Shown here in pieces: positions 1 to 13,126 of a stretch of DNA of 64,000 nt. Within the stretch, counting starts at the first letter, position 1. Each line of letters starts with the position of its first letter. The stretch covers positions 2,396,204 through 2,460,203 of the forward strand of contig NZ_GG730299.1 of the NCBI RefSeq assembly GCF_000155975.1, given 5' to 3'. The notes below the pieces were generated by a model. That model was not told the DNA's origin. It did not search any database and saw nothing but the letters and a program-made list of their open reading frames with translations. The position numbers were made by a program, and so were the translations under genes. The DNA is from Citrobacter youngae ATCC 29220 (GTDB taxonomy: Bacteria > Pseudomonadota > Gammaproteobacteria > Enterobacterales > Enterobacteriaceae).

Positions 1-385
1 AGACCAGTTTGCCATTTACCGTGATTGCCGCACTCAGCAGAATACGGGCGTTGGGCTGAATATCTGCCGGGTTAAACGGCAATACGAAGCTAAATGGCGC
101 TTGCTTGCCTTCGGTACGGACCGCTTTTTGCGACAGCACTTTTGACGGCGCATCGGCCAGCGACGCATCCGACAGCGTGACGGTCAGCACCGCATCCGGC
201 GGCAGGGCCACTTTCTGGCGGATCCATACCGTACCAGATACATTTGGCTGTTGAATTTTAGACTGTGTGTCAGAAATTGACGTATTAGGGCTTGGCGCAG
301 GTGTTTGAATATCTGCACTTTTATCGGCACAGGCCGCCAGAGCGACTGCAACCGCTAAACCACTTACCATGTGCACGAGTTTCAT
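1..385 (-). CDS. ybaY: YbaY family outer-membrane lipoprotein (3' end outside window)
   Basis: The first 128 codons are present; the gene runs off the left edge, so the C-terminus is missing. The N-terminus MKLVHMVSGLAVAVALAAC is a lipoprotein signal with the lipidated Cys at residue 19, followed by a Ser/Thr/Pro-rich linker and the start of the YbaY (DUF306-like/YscW) beta domain (VSGTVWIRQKVALPPDAVLTV). The ATG follows an AGGAGA ribosome site. Its function is not firmly known in E. coli; it is described as a glycoprotein/polysaccharide-metabolism-type lipoprotein. It is divergent from tesB, with about 210 bp between the two starts. The match to E. coli YbaY is near identical over the visible part. 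Confidence 0.93.
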   Translation of the reverse strand, partial: MKLVHMVSGLAVAVALAACADKSADIQTPAPSPNTSISDTQSKIQQPNVSGTVWIRQKVALPPDAVLTVTLSDASLADAPSKVLSQKAVRTEGKQAPFSFVLPFNPADIQPNARILLSAAITVNGKLV

Positions 386-596
386 TAAATTCTCCTTATC
401 ATCTATGCACCAGCGAGAACTTTCCTCGCCAGAAGAGTGGTTAACAAAAATATAACGTGACTAAGTGTGGCACAAATTAGTAATTTCCGCCTGTAATAGG
501 CCTGTAATTCAGACAATTGCACCCATCGGACCACTTTCAAAATTGCGTTATACTCTGCCTAACTCGCGCGACGTCGATATTACCTGGAGAGCTCCT

Positions 597-1457
597 ATGA
601 GTCTGGCACTCAAAAATTTGCTGACATTGTTAAATCTGGAAAAAATTGAAGAAGGGCTCTTTCGCGGCCAAAGTGAAGACTTAGGGTTACGTCAGGTTTT
701 TGGGGGACAGGTTGTCGGTCAGGCGCTATATGCCGCGAAAGAAACCGTTCCGGAAGAACGTCTGGTGCATTCCTTTCACAGCTACTTTTTACGCCCCGGC
801 GATAGCCAAAAACCCATCATTTATGATGTAGAAGTCCTGCGTGATGGTAACAGTTTCAGCGCGCGCCGCGTGGCCGCAATCCAGAACGGCAAACCCATTT
901 TTTACATGACCGCCTCCTTTCAGGCAGCGGAAGACGGGTTTGAACATCAGAAAACGATGCCGGATGCGCCAGGTCCCGATGAGCTGAAGTCAGAAACGGA
1001 GATCGCTCGTTCAGTGGCGCATCTTCTGCCGCCGCTATTGAAAGAAAAGTTTATCAACGACCGTCCGTTGGAAGTCCGCCCGGTGGAGTTTCATAACCCC
1101 TTAAAAGGTCATGTCGCACCTCCGACCCGTCAGGTATGGATCCGCGCCAACGGTGAGCTGCAGGACGATCTGCGCGTCCATCAGTATCTGCTGGGTTATG
1201 CCTCTGACCTGAATTTCCTGCCCGTCGCGCTACAGCCGTATGGGATTGGTTTCCTGGAAAAAGGGATTCAGATCGCGACCATTGACCATTCGATGTGGTT
1301 CCATCGTCCGTTCAATATCAATGAATGGCTGCTGTATAACGTCGAAAGCACTTCTGCCTCCGGCGCCCGGGGCTTTGTGCGCGGGGAATTTTATACGCAG
1401 GACGGCGTGCTGGTCGCCTCTACCGTGCAGGAAGGGGTAATGCGTAATCGCAATTGA
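597..1457 (+). CDS. tesB: Acyl-CoA thioesterase II
   Basis: A 286-residue acyl-CoA thioesterase that hydrolyses medium- and long-chain acyl-CoA to free fatty acid and CoA in the cytoplasm. The start is [20 protein letters not shown] at 597, after a GGAGA site; the frame is open further upstream to 465, but that extension is unlike the family and would cover the promoter. Two hot-dog domains are visible: the N-terminal [23 protein letters not shown] and the C-terminal half with [31 protein letters not shown], which carries the catalytic Asp region. Length equals the E. coli protein. It is convergent with amtB across a REP element. Confidence 0.97.
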   Translation: MSLALKNLLTLLNLEKIEEGLFRGQSEDLGLRQVFGGQVVGQALYAAKETVPEERLVHSFHSYFLRPGDSQKPIIYDVEVLRDGNSFSARRVAAIQNGKPIFYMTASFQAAEDGFEHQKTMPDAPGPDELKSETEIARSVAHLLPPLLKEKFINDRPLEVRPVEFHNPLKGHVAPPTRQVWIRANGELQDDLRVHQYLLGYASDLNFLPVALQPYGIGFLEKGIQIATIDHSMWFHRPFNINEWLLYNVESTSASGARGFVRGEFYTQDGVLVASTVQEGVMRNRN

Positions 1458-1460
1458 TTT

Positions 1461-1520
1461 CTTATCCGGCCTACAGGCTAAATCGCTGTAGGCCGGATAA
1501 ACGTTAGTGCCATCCGGCAT
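1461..1520. repeat. REP/BIME element between tesB and amtB
   Basis: Two facing REP units are seen: cttatccggcctacag, then ctgtaggccggataa followed by gccatccggca. They lie just after the tesB stop and before the amtB stop, the usual REP position between convergent genes, where they can stabilise mRNA 3' ends or bind gyrase, Pol I or IHF. Confidence 0.9.
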
Positions 1521-1529
1521 ATTGAGAAA

Positions 1530-2816
1530 TCAGGCGTTGTAAGCGTTCTCGCCGTGACTGTTCACATCCAGACCTTCGCGTTCCTGCTCTTCTGGTACGC
1601 GCAGGCCCACGGTCATATCTGCCAGCTTATAGCCAATAAATGCCACTACGCCGGACCAGACAATGGTAATCGCAACGCTTTCCAACTGCACCAGTAACTG
1701 ATGTCCCATGGTCACGCCCTCGGCAAAACCCACGCCTCCCAGAGAGCTGGCGGCAAAAACGCCGGTCAGGATGCAGCCAACAATGCCGCACACGCCGTGA
1801 ACGCCAAACACGTCACAGGGATCGTCCACGCGCAGAAAACGCTTCAGCATCGTCACCCCCCACAGACCCGCCAGACCAGCTACCACGCCGATAATCAGCG
1901 CACCGCCGACGCCGATATAGCCACAGGCAGGCGTGACGCCAACCAGACCCGCAACGGCCCCAGAACAGGCCCCCAGCAGAGAAGGTTTACCACGCAACGC
2001 CCACTCCCCGAAGATCCAGCCGAGGATGGCGGCAGCGGTGGCGACCACGGTATTGACGAAGGCCAGCGCAGCGATTTCATTCGCCGTCCCCGCTGAACCG
2101 GCGTTAAAGCCAAACCAACCAATGTAGAGAATGGCGGTGCCGGTAAAGACCATCGGCAGGTTATGCGGTTTAAAGGCTTCTTTGCCAAAACCAACGCGTT
2201 TGCCAATCAGATACGCGCCAACCAGACCAGCTATCGCCGCGTTGATGTGTACGACCGTTCCGCCGGCAAAATCCAGCGCGCCATGCGTAGCCAGCAAACC
2301 GCCGCCCCAGACCATATGCGCGATAGGAATGTAAGACAGCGTCAGCCACACCACCACAAAAATCAGTACCGCCGAGAAGCGAATGCGCTCAGCCAGCGCG
2401 CCAACGATCAGCCCAACGGTGATGCAGGCGAATGAGCCCTGAAAAGCAACGTGAATGTACTGGTAGAAACTCCCCGTCACCGCCGTCAGCGCAATGTTCT
2501 TCAGCAATACCCAGTTGAAGTTGCCGAAGAAATTATTCCCTTCGCCAAAGGCCAGTGAATAGCCATAAACCACCCACAAAATACAGACCAGTGCGAACGT
2601 TACCGTCACCTGAGTCAGCATCGACAGCACGTTCTTACCGCGAATCAAACCGCCGTAAAACAGCGCAATCCCCGGAATGGTCATAAACAACACCAGCGCG
2701 GTACAGATCATCATAAAAGCGTTATCTGCTTTATCCGCGACCGCCGGTGCCGCCATCGCCAGTCCCGGCAACAGCGCCAGTGAAGCAATACCCGTTTTCA
2801 TCGTTGCTATCTTCAT
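1530..2816 (-). CDS. amtB: Ammonium channel AmtB
   Basis: A 428-residue inner-membrane ammonia/ammonium channel that works as a trimer. A 22-residue signal peptide (ending LPGLAMA) precedes eleven hydrophobic helices. The pore signatures are visible: FQGSFACITVGLIVGALAERIRFSAV, the twin-His segments (AGGTVVHINAAIAG and CDVFGVHGVCGIVG) and the DPCDVFGVHG motif. The start is MKIATMK, with AGGAAA about 8 nt upstream, not the six-codon-longer frame. It lies 31 bp after glnK in one operon; GlnK blocks the channel by inserting its T-loop when nitrogen is sufficient. Nearly identical to E. coli. Confidence 0.98.
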   Translation of the reverse strand: MKIATMKTGIASLALLPGLAMAAPAVADKADNAFMMICTALVLFMTIPGIALFYGGLIRGKNVLSMLTQVTVTFALVCILWVVYGYSLAFGEGNNFFGNFNWVLLKNIALTAVTGSFYQYIHVAFQGSFACITVGLIVGALAERIRFSAVLIFVVVWLTLSYIPIAHMVWGGGLLATHGALDFAGGTVVHINAAIAGLVGAYLIGKRVGFGKEAFKPHNLPMVFTGTAILYIGWFGFNAGSAGTANEIAALAFVNTVVATAAAILGWIFGEWALRGKPSLLGACSGAVAGLVGVTPACGYIGVGGALIIGVVAGLAGLWGVTMLKRFLRVDDPCDVFGVHGVCGIVGCILTGVFAASSLGGVGFAEGVTMGHQLLVQLESVAITIVWSGVVAFIGYKLADMTVGLRVPEEQEREGLDVNSHGENAYNA

Positions 2817-2847
2817 TTTTTGGTTTCCTATCACTGTGTGTCAGACG

Positions 2848-3186
2848 TTACAGTGCAGCTTCGTCGGTTTCGCCGGTACGAATGCGAATCACGCGTTGCA
2901 GCTCGGCGACGAAGATTTTGCCGTCGCCAATTTTTCCGGTGTAGGCCGCCTTGCTGATGACATCAATCACTTCATCCAGTTGGTCGTCGGCAATCGCCAC
3001 ATCAATCTTCACCTTGGGCAAAAAATTGACGCTATATTCAGCCCCCCGGTACAGCTCGGCATGACCTTTCTGTCGGCCAAACCCCTTCACTTCGGTGACG
3101 GTCAGCCCCTGAATACCAATGGACGACAACGCTTCGCGGACGTCTTCCAGTTTGAACGGTTTGATTACCACGGTAACCAGCTTCAT
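2848..3186 (-). CDS. glnK: Nitrogen regulatory PII protein GlnK
   Basis: A 112-residue PII signal protein. It reads 2-oxoglutarate, ATP and ADP, is uridylylated by GlnD, and plugs AmtB. The T-loop shows GHAELYRGAEYSVNF with the uridylylated Tyr51, and the B-loop signature GKIGDGKIFVAEL is present. The start is MKLVTVVIKPFKLEDV with GGAGGGG upstream; a 14-codon-longer open frame is rejected. It is the first gene of glnK-amtB, behind a sigma54 promoter and NtrC-type sites, so expression should rise on nitrogen limitation. Confidence 0.98.
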   Translation of the reverse strand: MKLVTVVIKPFKLEDVREALSSIGIQGLTVTEVKGFGRQKGHAELYRGAEYSVNFLPKVKIDVAIADDQLDEVIDVISKAAYTGKIGDGKIFVAELQRVIRIRTGETDEAAL

Positions 3187-3239
3187 AGATCCCCTCCAGT
3201 CAGAATTCAGTAGTGGCTGCAGATACACCAGATGAATAT

Positions 3240-3255
3240 TGCAAGGGGTGTGCCA
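3240..3255 (-). promoter_or_regulatory. Sigma54 (-24/-12) promoter of glnK-amtB
   Basis: On the minus strand the sequence reads TGGCACACCCCTTGCA, a close match to the sigma54 consensus (GG at -24, GC at -12, correct spacing). It places the transcription start about 12 bases further on, near 3229, about 45 bp before the glnK start. This agrees with the known NtrC/sigma54 control of glnKamtB. Confidence 0.9.
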
Positions 3256-3317
3256 GGAATGAAAAACGCCGGATGATTCAGCCGCGCAGGGGGCGGCCGG
3301 GAAAGGAAAAGAAAAAA

Positions 3318-3334
3318 CGCACTATAACGGTGCA
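3318..3334. promoter_or_regulatory. Probable NtrC enhancer site upstream of glnK
   Basis: The sequence gcactataacggtgc has the GCAC-N7-GTGC dyad typical of NtrC sites. It is centred about 75 bp upstream of the -24/-12 element, a normal enhancer distance. A weaker half-site (TGCACCA) follows at 3351-3357. Confidence 0.75.
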
Positions 3335-3393
3335 TAGTGCGTTACATTTTTGCACCAGATTGTTGATTGCCCTCTGGCGGCGAAAATGATTTA

Positions 3394-6937
<3,544 letters not shown>

Positions 6938-6981
6938 GCGTTATGTCCTGACAAGATTTCCGGCAATGAGCGCCGGGAGAA

Positions 6982-7440
6982 TTATTCAATAGGTAGAGCA
7001 GTTGTGTATTTAATCTGTTCCATCGCAAAGCTGGAGGTGACGTCAGACAGGCCCGGTACGCTGTTCACCAGGCGCTTATAGAATTCATCATAGCTTTTCA
7101 TATCGGCGACCTGTACCCGCATCAGGTAGTCATACTCCCCGGCCATACGCCAGAACCCCAGAACCTCCGGCATTCCGGTCACTTCGGTGACAAAGCGGCA
7201 ATACCATTCGCTGCTGTGATGCTGAGTTTTGATCAGCACAAATGCGGTCAGACCCAGCCCCAGTTTTTCGGGATCCAGCAGAGCGACTCTGCCCAGCAGG
7301 ATCCCGTCGTCCTCAAGCCGTTTGAGACGTTTCCAGCAGGGGGTGGTTGTCAGATTAACGGCATCTGCTAACGCCTGCAAAGAAAGGGTGCAGTCCTGTT
7401 GCAGTAAGCCGAGCAGCTTACGGTCAATTTTGTCTAACAT
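6982..7440 (-). CDS. decR: Lrp/AsnC-family cysteine-responsive regulator DecR (YbaO)
   Basis: A 152-residue Lrp/AsnC regulator with an N-terminal winged helix ([45 protein letters not shown]) and a C-terminal RAM/ligand domain. In E. coli, DecR activates cysteine detoxification genes in response to cysteine; in Salmonella, YbaO is reported to control cdsH. The start is MLDKID after GGAGTGG; upstream in-frame codons extend towards the divergent gene and are rejected. It is divergent from cdsH with a 116-bp shared control region, so it probably regulates that gene and itself. Confidence 0.95.
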   Translation of the reverse strand: MLDKIDRKLLGLLQQDCTLSLQALADAVNLTTTPCWKRLKRLEDDGILLGRVALLDPEKLGLGLTAFVLIKTQHHSSEWYCRFVTEVTGMPEVLGFWRMAGEYDYLMRVQVADMKSYDEFYKRLVNSVPGLSDVTSSFAMEQIKYTTALPIE

Positions 7441-7452
7441 ATCCACTCCACA

Positions 7453-7467
7453 GAGAAGAATTTTCTC
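7453..7467. promoter_or_regulatory. Dyad in the decR/cdsH control region (candidate DecR operator)
   Basis: gagaagaattttctc is a near-perfect dyad (GAGAA-N5-TTCTC with a GAATT core), 13-27 bp before the decR start and about 90 bp before cdsH. Lrp/AsnC proteins bind 13-15 bp AT-centred dyads. No DecR consensus was available to compare, so the assignment is inference. Confidence 0.4.
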
Positions 7468-7556
7468 CTTACATTCTATTTTAAAGGCTAAATGGCAACA
7501 ATTTTTTCCGTGCTTTTCGCTATTCTGGGCACAAAATGACAAATGGATATCTTTTA

Positions 7557-8612
7557 ATGATGAATAGCTCCTGGGTTAAAAACGCCATCAATGAAATCAA
7601 CGCAGATTATCAGCGTTCAGCGGATACGCATCTCATTCGCCTGTCGCTCCCGGCGTTTCCTGGCATTCAGCTCTATCTAAAAGATGAGAGCACGCATCCG
7701 ACCGGGAGCCTGAAGCATCGTCTGGCGCGTTCACTGTTCCTGTACGGACTGTGCAATGGCTGGATCAAAGAAGGCACCACCATCATTGAATCATCGTCCG
7801 GTTCAACGGCGGTCTCCGAAGCTTACTTCGCCCGACTGTTAGGACTGCCGTTTATTGCCGTCATGCCTTCCTGTACGGCGAAACGTAAAATTGAGCAGAT
7901 TGAGTTTTACGGCGGGCGCTGCCATTTCGTGGAAAGCGCCTGCGAAATTTATGCGGCTTCAGAGCAGCTGGCGCGTGAGCTGAACGGCCATTACATGGAC
8001 CAGTTCACCTACGCTGAGCGCGCCACCGACTGGCGCGGCAATAACAATATTGCCGACAGTATCTTTCGTCAGATGCAGTGCGAACCCAACCCCGTTCCCC
8101 GCCATATCGTGATGAGCGCCGGAACCGGCGGTACCTCGGCAACCATTGGTCGCTATATTCGCTGTCAGGGCTACGATACTCGTTTGATGGTGGTGGACCC
8201 GGAAAACTCGGTCTTTCTGCCCTTCTGGCAGGATCGTGACGCAACGTTACGCAGCCCGGTAGGTAGCAAAATCGAAGGCATCGGCCGCCCACGCGTCGAA
8301 CCCTCTTTCATTCCGGACGTAGTCGATGAAATGCTGCGCGTGCCGGATGCCGCCAGCGTTGCCACCGCGCACTGGCTGGAGACGCAGTTGGGTCGTAAAG
8401 TCGGCGCCTCGACCGGCACCAATATGTGGGGAACGCTACAGCTTGCCGCCCGCATGCGCGACGCAGGAGAAACGGGATCGCTGGTAACATTGCTGTGCGA
8501 TAGCGGCGAACGCTATCTGGAAACCTATTACAATCCGCAGTGGGTCGACACGCACATCGGTGATTTAACGCCGTGGAAAGCGGAGCTTGCGCAACTCCTG
8601 AATACCCGCTAA
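7557..8612 (+). CDS. cdsH: PLP-dependent cysteine desulfhydrase, CdsH type
   Basis: A fold-type II PLP enzyme of the cysteine synthase/cystathionine beta-synthase family, 351 residues from this start. Seen: the PLP lysine in HPTGSLKHR (Lys53), a substrate loop SSGSTAVS and a phosphate-binding loop [13 protein letters not shown]. It is very like Salmonella STM0458/CdsH, a cysteine desulfhydrase that breaks cysteine into sulfide, ammonia and pyruvate; E. coli K-12 lacks it here. The frame is open from 7536, but ATGs at 7557 and 7560 agree better with the family. Divergence from the cysteine regulator decR supports the role. Confidence 0.85.
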   Translation: MMNSSWVKNAINEINADYQRSADTHLIRLSLPAFPGIQLYLKDESTHPTGSLKHRLARSLFLYGLCNGWIKEGTTIIESSSGSTAVSEAYFARLLGLPFIAVMPSCTAKRKIEQIEFYGGRCHFVESACEIYAASEQLARELNGHYMDQFTYAERATDWRGNNNIADSIFRQMQCEPNPVPRHIVMSAGTGGTSATIGRYIRCQGYDTRLMVVDPENSVFLPFWQDRDATLRSPVGSKIEGIGRPRVEPSFIPDVVDEMLRVPDAASVATAHWLETQLGRKVGASTGTNMWGTLQLAARMRDAGETGSLVTLLCDSGERYLETYYNPQWVDTHIGDLTPWKAELAQLLNTR

Positions 8613-8618
8613 TCAGAC

Positions 8619-8645
8619 AAAAAAAAGCCAGACGCGCAGTCTGGC
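8619..8645 (-). terminator. Rho-independent terminator after cof
   Basis: On the minus strand GCCAGAC-N5-GTCTGGC is followed by eight T. It lies between the convergent cdsH and cof stops and fits cof; the stem may also slow transcription coming from cdsH. Confidence 0.88.
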
Positions 8646-8662
8646 TTGCTGGAAGGGATCTC

Positions 8663-9481
8663 TCATTCGGGGGAATAAGGTAGATGCGGATTGTCCAGCC
8701 AATGCGTCAAAAAGTGTGACACTGCCTGATTACGGCAGTGGCCAATCACCGATAAATGCGGCAATTCGGCAATCAGTTGCGGCATCGCGTTACCCATAAT
8801 CAGGCCGCGCCCTACGCTGCTTAACATTTCGCGATCGTTCATGGCATCGCCAAACGCCATACACTCGGCCATTGAATAACCTAAGTGGTCGCTCAATACC
8901 GCCAGCGCAGAACCTTTGTTACAACCCAGCGGCAGTACCTCAAGGCAATCAACGGCGGAAAAACAGAGATTCGCCTGCTCACCCAGCGCCTCATTGAGTT
9001 GAATACGCAGACGGATCAGCGTGTCATGATCGCCGCAGAAACAGATTTTCGTGACCTGGTGGGCGGGAATACGTTTCACATCCACGATCTGGTAACGAAA
9101 TCCGCTATACACATGCGCCTGAAGCAGCGAGGGGATCTCTTGTCCGGTGAACCAGCCATTGTCATTAAAGACGTGCATGCTGGCCGTGGTGTCCCACTTC
9201 TGGTGCAACACCGTATCCGCAACATTTGGATCCAGATCCTGACGGTGCAGCACATCGCCCTCGATCGAGTGAATACGCGTGCCGTTACCGGTGATCAAAA
9301 AGGCGTCCAGCGAAATGGAACCCAGAATATGGCGCATCTCCAGCACATGGCGACCGGTAGCAAATGTCAGGGTGATATCACGTTCACGCAGGCGCGCCAG
9401 CGTTGAAAGCGTTTCATCGCCTAAATGGTGATTCGGCATCAAAAGGGTGCCATCCATATCAAATGCAGCCAGACGAGCCAT
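8663..9481 (-). CDS. cof: HAD-superfamily HMP-PP phosphatase Cof
   Basis: A 272-residue Cof-type (class IIB) HAD phosphatase. In E. coli it hydrolyses the thiamine precursor HMP-PP and also acts on sugar phosphates and PLP. HAD motif I is FDMDGTLL (Asp8, Asp10), motif II ATGRH, and motifs [13 protein letters not shown] and [11 protein letters not shown]. The start is MARLAAF after GGAG, four codons inside the longest frame. It is convergent with cdsH and divergent from ybaE. Confidence 0.95.
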   Translation of the reverse strand: MARLAAFDMDGTLLMPNHHLGDETLSTLARLRERDITLTFATGRHVLEMRHILGSISLDAFLITGNGTRIHSIEGDVLHRQDLDPNVADTVLHQKWDTTASMHVFNDNGWFTGQEIPSLLQAHVYSGFRYQIVDVKRIPAHQVTKICFCGDHDTLIRLRIQLNEALGEQANLCFSAVDCLEVLPLGCNKGSALAVLSDHLGYSMAECMAFGDAMNDREMLSSVGRGLIMGNAMPQLIAELPHLSVIGHCRNQAVSHFLTHWLDNPHLPYSPE

Positions 9482-9581
9482 TTCTTTCTCCACACTGTGA
9501 GGCGGTTAACTTGTGATTCAGTATCACCTGAGATATACGGAAGTAATAGTGAATAGATAAAATTAATTGTTCCGGGTTTAT

Positions 9582-11282
9582 ATGCGACTATTGAACCGAC
9601 TAAATCAATACCAACGCCTGTGGCAGCCCTCGAACGGGGAGCCGCAGTCGGCGACCATTGGCGAACTGGCTGAACGCTGTTTTTGCAGCGAGCGCCACGT
9701 ACGAACCCTGTTAAAACAAGCGCAGGATGCAGGCTGGCTGGAATGGCACGCCCAGTCCGGGCGGGGTAAACGCGGGCAACTATGCTTTTTAGTCACGCCG
9801 GATTCGCTACGCAATACCATGATGGAGCAGGCGCTGCAAAAGGGAGAACAGCTTAACGTGCTGGAGCTGGCCCAGCTGGCGCCGGGCGAATTAAGAACGC
9901 TGCTACAGCCATTTATGGGCGGTCAGTGGCAAAACGACACGCCAACCCTGCGTATCCCCTATTACCGTCAGCTTGACCCTTTGCACCCCGGATTTCTCCC
10001 CGGCCGCGCAGAACAGCATCTCGCCGGGCAGATATTCTCTGGCCTGACCCGCTTTGACACGAATACTCAACGCCCCTGCGGAGATTTAGCTCACCACTGG
10101 AATATCTCCGCTGACGGTCTGCGCTGGGATTTCTATATTCGTTCCACCCTGTACTGGCATAACGGCGATGCCGTCAGCAGCACACAGCTGCATCAACAGC
10201 TGCTGATGCTGCTGGAGCTACCCACCCTGAATAAATTGTTCATCAGCGTCAAACGTATTGAGGTGACCCATCCCCAGTGTCTGACCTTTGTCCTGCATCG
10301 CCCCGACTTCTGGTTAGCGCATCGCCTGGCAAGCTACAGCAGCCATCTGGCGCATCCTGAGCATCCGTTTGTTGGCACCGGCCCGTTCAGACTCACGCTG
10401 TTTACCCCTGAACTGGTGCGTATTGAGAGTCACGATCACTACCACCTGAGCCACCCTCTATTAAAAGCCATTGAATACTGGATAACCCCGCAGCTCTTTT
10501 CTCAAGACTTGGGCACCAGCTGTCGCCATCCGGTACAAATTGCGATTGGTAAACCCGAAGAGTTACCCATGCTAAGCCAGGTGAGTAGCGGGATAAGCCT
10601 CGGTTTTTGCTATCTCACGCTCAAAAAAAGCGCGCGCCTGAATACCCTGCAGGCCCGCCGGCTGGTCAATATTATCCACCGCTCTTCCCTGCTCCAGACG
10701 CTTAACGTAGATGAAAACCTGATCACCCCAAGCAATGCGCTGCTGCCAGGATGGACAATCCCACAATGGGATGAGCTGGACGAGGTAGCGCTACCGGAAA
10801 AACTGACGCTGGCCTACCATCTGCCGGTAGAACTTCACGCCATGGCTGAACAGCTCCGCCAGGCGCTGGCGCTACTCGGGTGTGAATTAACGCTTATTTT
10901 TCATAATGCTAAGAACTGGGATGGCAATCATCCTTTAGCCCAGGCCGACCTGATGATGGGAGACAGGCTGATTGGCGAAGCGCCTGAATATACCCTGGAA
11001 CAGTGGTTACGCTGCGATCAGCTCTGGTCACATGTACTGAATGCCCCCGAATACACGCATCTGCAGACCACGCTGGATGCCCTGCAAGTTCAGGCCAATG
11101 AAGACGATCGCCACGCGGCGTTACAGCAGGTTTTCGCTACGCTGATGCATGACGCCACGCTGACCCCGCTGTTCAATTATCACTATCGTATTAGCGCGCC
11201 ACCGGGCGTGAACGGCGTGCGTCTGAATCCTCGCGGCTGGTTTGAGTTCACCGAAGCCTGGTTACCGCCGCCTTCCGCGTGA
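9582..11282 (+). CDS. ybaE: SgrR-like transcriptional regulator/solute-binding protein YbaE
   Basis: A 566-residue protein with the SgrR layout: an N-terminal helix-turn-helix (residues 1-95, ELAERCFCSERHVRTLLKQAQDAGWLEW) and a C-terminal SBP_bac_5 oligopeptide-binding-like domain with no signal peptide (RAEQHLAGQIFSGLTRF, WDFYIRS). It is probably a cytoplasmic regulator that senses a small molecule. The target is not known. The ATG at 9582 has no strong ribosome site; an upstream TTG five codons earlier (9567) is a less likely start. It precedes queC in the same direction by 64 bp. Confidence 0.93.
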   Translation: MRLLNRLNQYQRLWQPSNGEPQSATIGELAERCFCSERHVRTLLKQAQDAGWLEWHAQSGRGKRGQLCFLVTPDSLRNTMMEQALQKGEQLNVLELAQLAPGELRTLLQPFMGGQWQNDTPTLRIPYYRQLDPLHPGFLPGRAEQHLAGQIFSGLTRFDTNTQRPCGDLAHHWNISADGLRWDFYIRSTLYWHNGDAVSSTQLHQQLLMLLELPTLNKLFISVKRIEVTHPQCLTFVLHRPDFWLAHRLASYSSHLAHPEHPFVGTGPFRLTLFTPELVRIESHDHYHLSHPLLKAIEYWITPQLFSQDLGTSCRHPVQIAIGKPEELPMLSQVSSGISLGFCYLTLKKSARLNTLQARRLVNIIHRSSLLQTLNVDENLITPSNALLPGWTIPQWDELDEVALPEKLTLAYHLPVELHAMAEQLRQALALLGCELTLIFHNAKNWDGNHPLAQADLMMGDRLIGEAPEYTLEQWLRCDQLWSHVLNAPEYTHLQTTLDALQVQANEDDRHAALQQVFATLMHDATLTPLFNYHYRISAPPGVNGVRLNPRGWFEFTEAWLPPPSA

Positions 11283-11346
11283 AGAAGCTGGTCGACGCCA
11301 CGCCCAGGCGCTACCATAGGGGTTTCGTTATTTGTCAGGAAAAGCC

Positions 11347-12042
11347 ATGAAACGTGCCGTTGTTGTATTCAGTGGAGGTCAGGACTCCACAACCTGTCTG
11401 GCGCAAGCGCTACATCAGTATGATGAAGTGCACTGCGTGACCTTTGATTATGGTCAGCGCCACCGCGCTGAGATTGATGTCGCACGTGACCTGGCCTTAA
11501 AACTGGGCGCGCGTGCGCACAAAGTCCTCGACGTGACGCTGCTTAGCGAACTGGCCGTCAGCAGCCTGACACGCGATAACATCCCGGTACCCGACTACGA
11601 ACCCGACGCGAACGGCATTCCCAATACCTTTGTGCCCGGGCGCAATATTCTGTTTTTAACCCTGGCGGCAATTTACGCTTACCAGGTGCAGGCAGAGGCG
11701 GTCATTACCGGCGTTTGCGAAACCGATTTCTCCGGCTATCCGGACTGTCGCGATGAGTTCGTCAAAGCGCTGAACCATGCCGTAAGCCTGGGGATGGCAA
11801 AAGATATCCGCTTTGAAACCCCGCTGATGTGGATAGATAAAGCCGAAACCTGGGCACTGGCCGATTATTGGGGCAAGCTGGACCTGGTACGCGCAGAAAC
11901 GCTGACCTGCTATAACGGCATCAAAGGAGACGGCTGCGGTCATTGTGCGGCCTGTAATCTGCGCGCCAACGGCCTCAATCATTATCTGGCGGATAAACCG
12001 GCGGTGATGGCGGCGATGAAGCAGAAGACCGGGTTAAAGTAA
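11347..12042 (+). CDS. queC: 7-cyano-7-deazaguanine synthase QueC
   Basis: A 231-residue ATP-dependent enzyme converting 7-carboxy-7-deazaguanine and ammonia to preQ0 in queuosine synthesis. It has the PP-loop motif [11 protein letters not shown] at the N-terminus and a zinc site near the C-terminus ([16 protein letters not shown]). The start is [11 protein letters not shown] after AGGAAA; five extra upstream codons in frame are ignored. It belongs to the same pathway as queA and tgt at 51-53 kb in this window. Confidence 0.97.
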   Translation: MKRAVVVFSGGQDSTTCLAQALHQYDEVHCVTFDYGQRHRAEIDVARDLALKLGARAHKVLDVTLLSELAVSSLTRDNIPVPDYEPDANGIPNTFVPGRNILFLTLAAIYAYQVQAEAVITGVCETDFSGYPDCRDEFVKALNHAVSLGMAKDIRFETPLMWIDKAETWALADYWGKLDLVRAETLTCYNGIKGDGCGHCAACNLRANGLNHYLADKPAVMAAMKQKTGLK

Positions 12043-12050
12043 TGTATTGA

Positions 12051-12090
12051 GTGATGCCGGATGGCGCTTTGCTTATCCGGCCTACAGGCA
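12051..12090. repeat. Single REP unit between queC and fadM
   Basis: gatgccggatggcgc followed by gcttatccggcctacag forms one REP hairpin, just after the queC stop and before the convergent fadM stop. Confidence 0.85.
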
Positions 12091-12100
12091 CTCACCGCCC

Positions 12101-12499
12101 CTATTTCACCATCTGCTCCAGTTTTTCACGTAACTCCCCTTCCAGCGGCAGCGCTTTTTGCGTTTTTAGATCAATACAAACGAAGGTAATCAGCGCATCA
12201 GCCACCACCTGCCCCTCCGGCTCCAGCGTTATCGTCTGGTTTAACACGCCGCTTTTACCGTTGAGCTGTTGAACCTGACTGGTGATGGTCAGCAGATCGC
12301 TCAGCACCGCAGGTCGGCGGTAGTTGATATTAATATTCACGACCACAAAAGCGATGTTGTGCGCGGTCATCCACTGAAAGCTGTCGGTGTTTTCCAGTCC
12401 ATCCCAGCGTGCTTCTTCCAGAAACTCAAGATAACGGGCATTGTTAACGTGCTGATAAACATCGAGGTGATAACCACGGACTTTAATTTGTGTTTGCAT
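12101..12499 (-). CDS. fadM: Long-chain acyl-CoA thioesterase FadM (YbaW)
   Basis: A 132-residue single hot-dog thioesterase. It cleaves unusual intermediates of oleate beta-oxidation such as 3,5-tetradecadienoyl-CoA. The active-site region is GYHLDVYQHVNNARYLEFLEEARWDGL, with the family Asp near residue 13. Length and sequence match E. coli. It is preceded by a FadR-like operator, in keeping with known FadR repression and induction by oleate. Confidence 0.96.
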   Translation of the reverse strand: MQTQIKVRGYHLDVYQHVNNARYLEFLEEARWDGLENTDSFQWMTAHNIAFVVVNININYRRPAVLSDLLTITSQVQQLNGKSGVLNQTITLEPEGQVVADALITFVCIDLKTQKALPLEGELREKLEQMVK

Positions 12500-12547
12500 A
12501 GCGCAGGAACCTTACGTTGTTTTTATAGGAACAGACTTCGGGGTATA

Positions 12548-12571
12548 GAGGTCATAACTGGTATGACCTCT
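12548..12571 (-). promoter_or_regulatory. FadR-like operator upstream of fadM
   Basis: aactggtatgacctct at 12556-12571 resembles FadR sites (ANCTGGTCNGACCT). It lies inside a larger perfect dyad, GAGGTCAT-N6-ATGACCTC (12549-12570). The site is 50-70 bp upstream of fadM. Comparison to FadR sites is from memory of the motif. Confidence 0.65.
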
Positions 12572-12605
12572 ACAGTCTGGCAAACTTTCAGCACTCTGCA
12601 AGTTA

Positions 12606-13052
<447 letters not shown>

Positions 13053-13061
13053 TCAGAAATG

Positions 13062-13082
13062 GAAAAGGCCGCGAAAGCGGCC
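13062..13082 (-). terminator. Terminator after ppiD
   Basis: The minus strand reads GGCCGC-tttc-GCGGCC-TTTT, between ppiD and ybaV. The stem is short but strong. Confidence 0.8.
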
Positions 13083-13126
13083 TTTGGTTGATACAACTTT
13101 TTGCAATTTTTTGCGAGGAGCCTCGG

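Noticed and set aside
465-596. Upstream extension of tesB
   Set aside because: The frame is open but unlike any thioesterase, and the internal ATG has a proper ribosome site and gives the exact family length.
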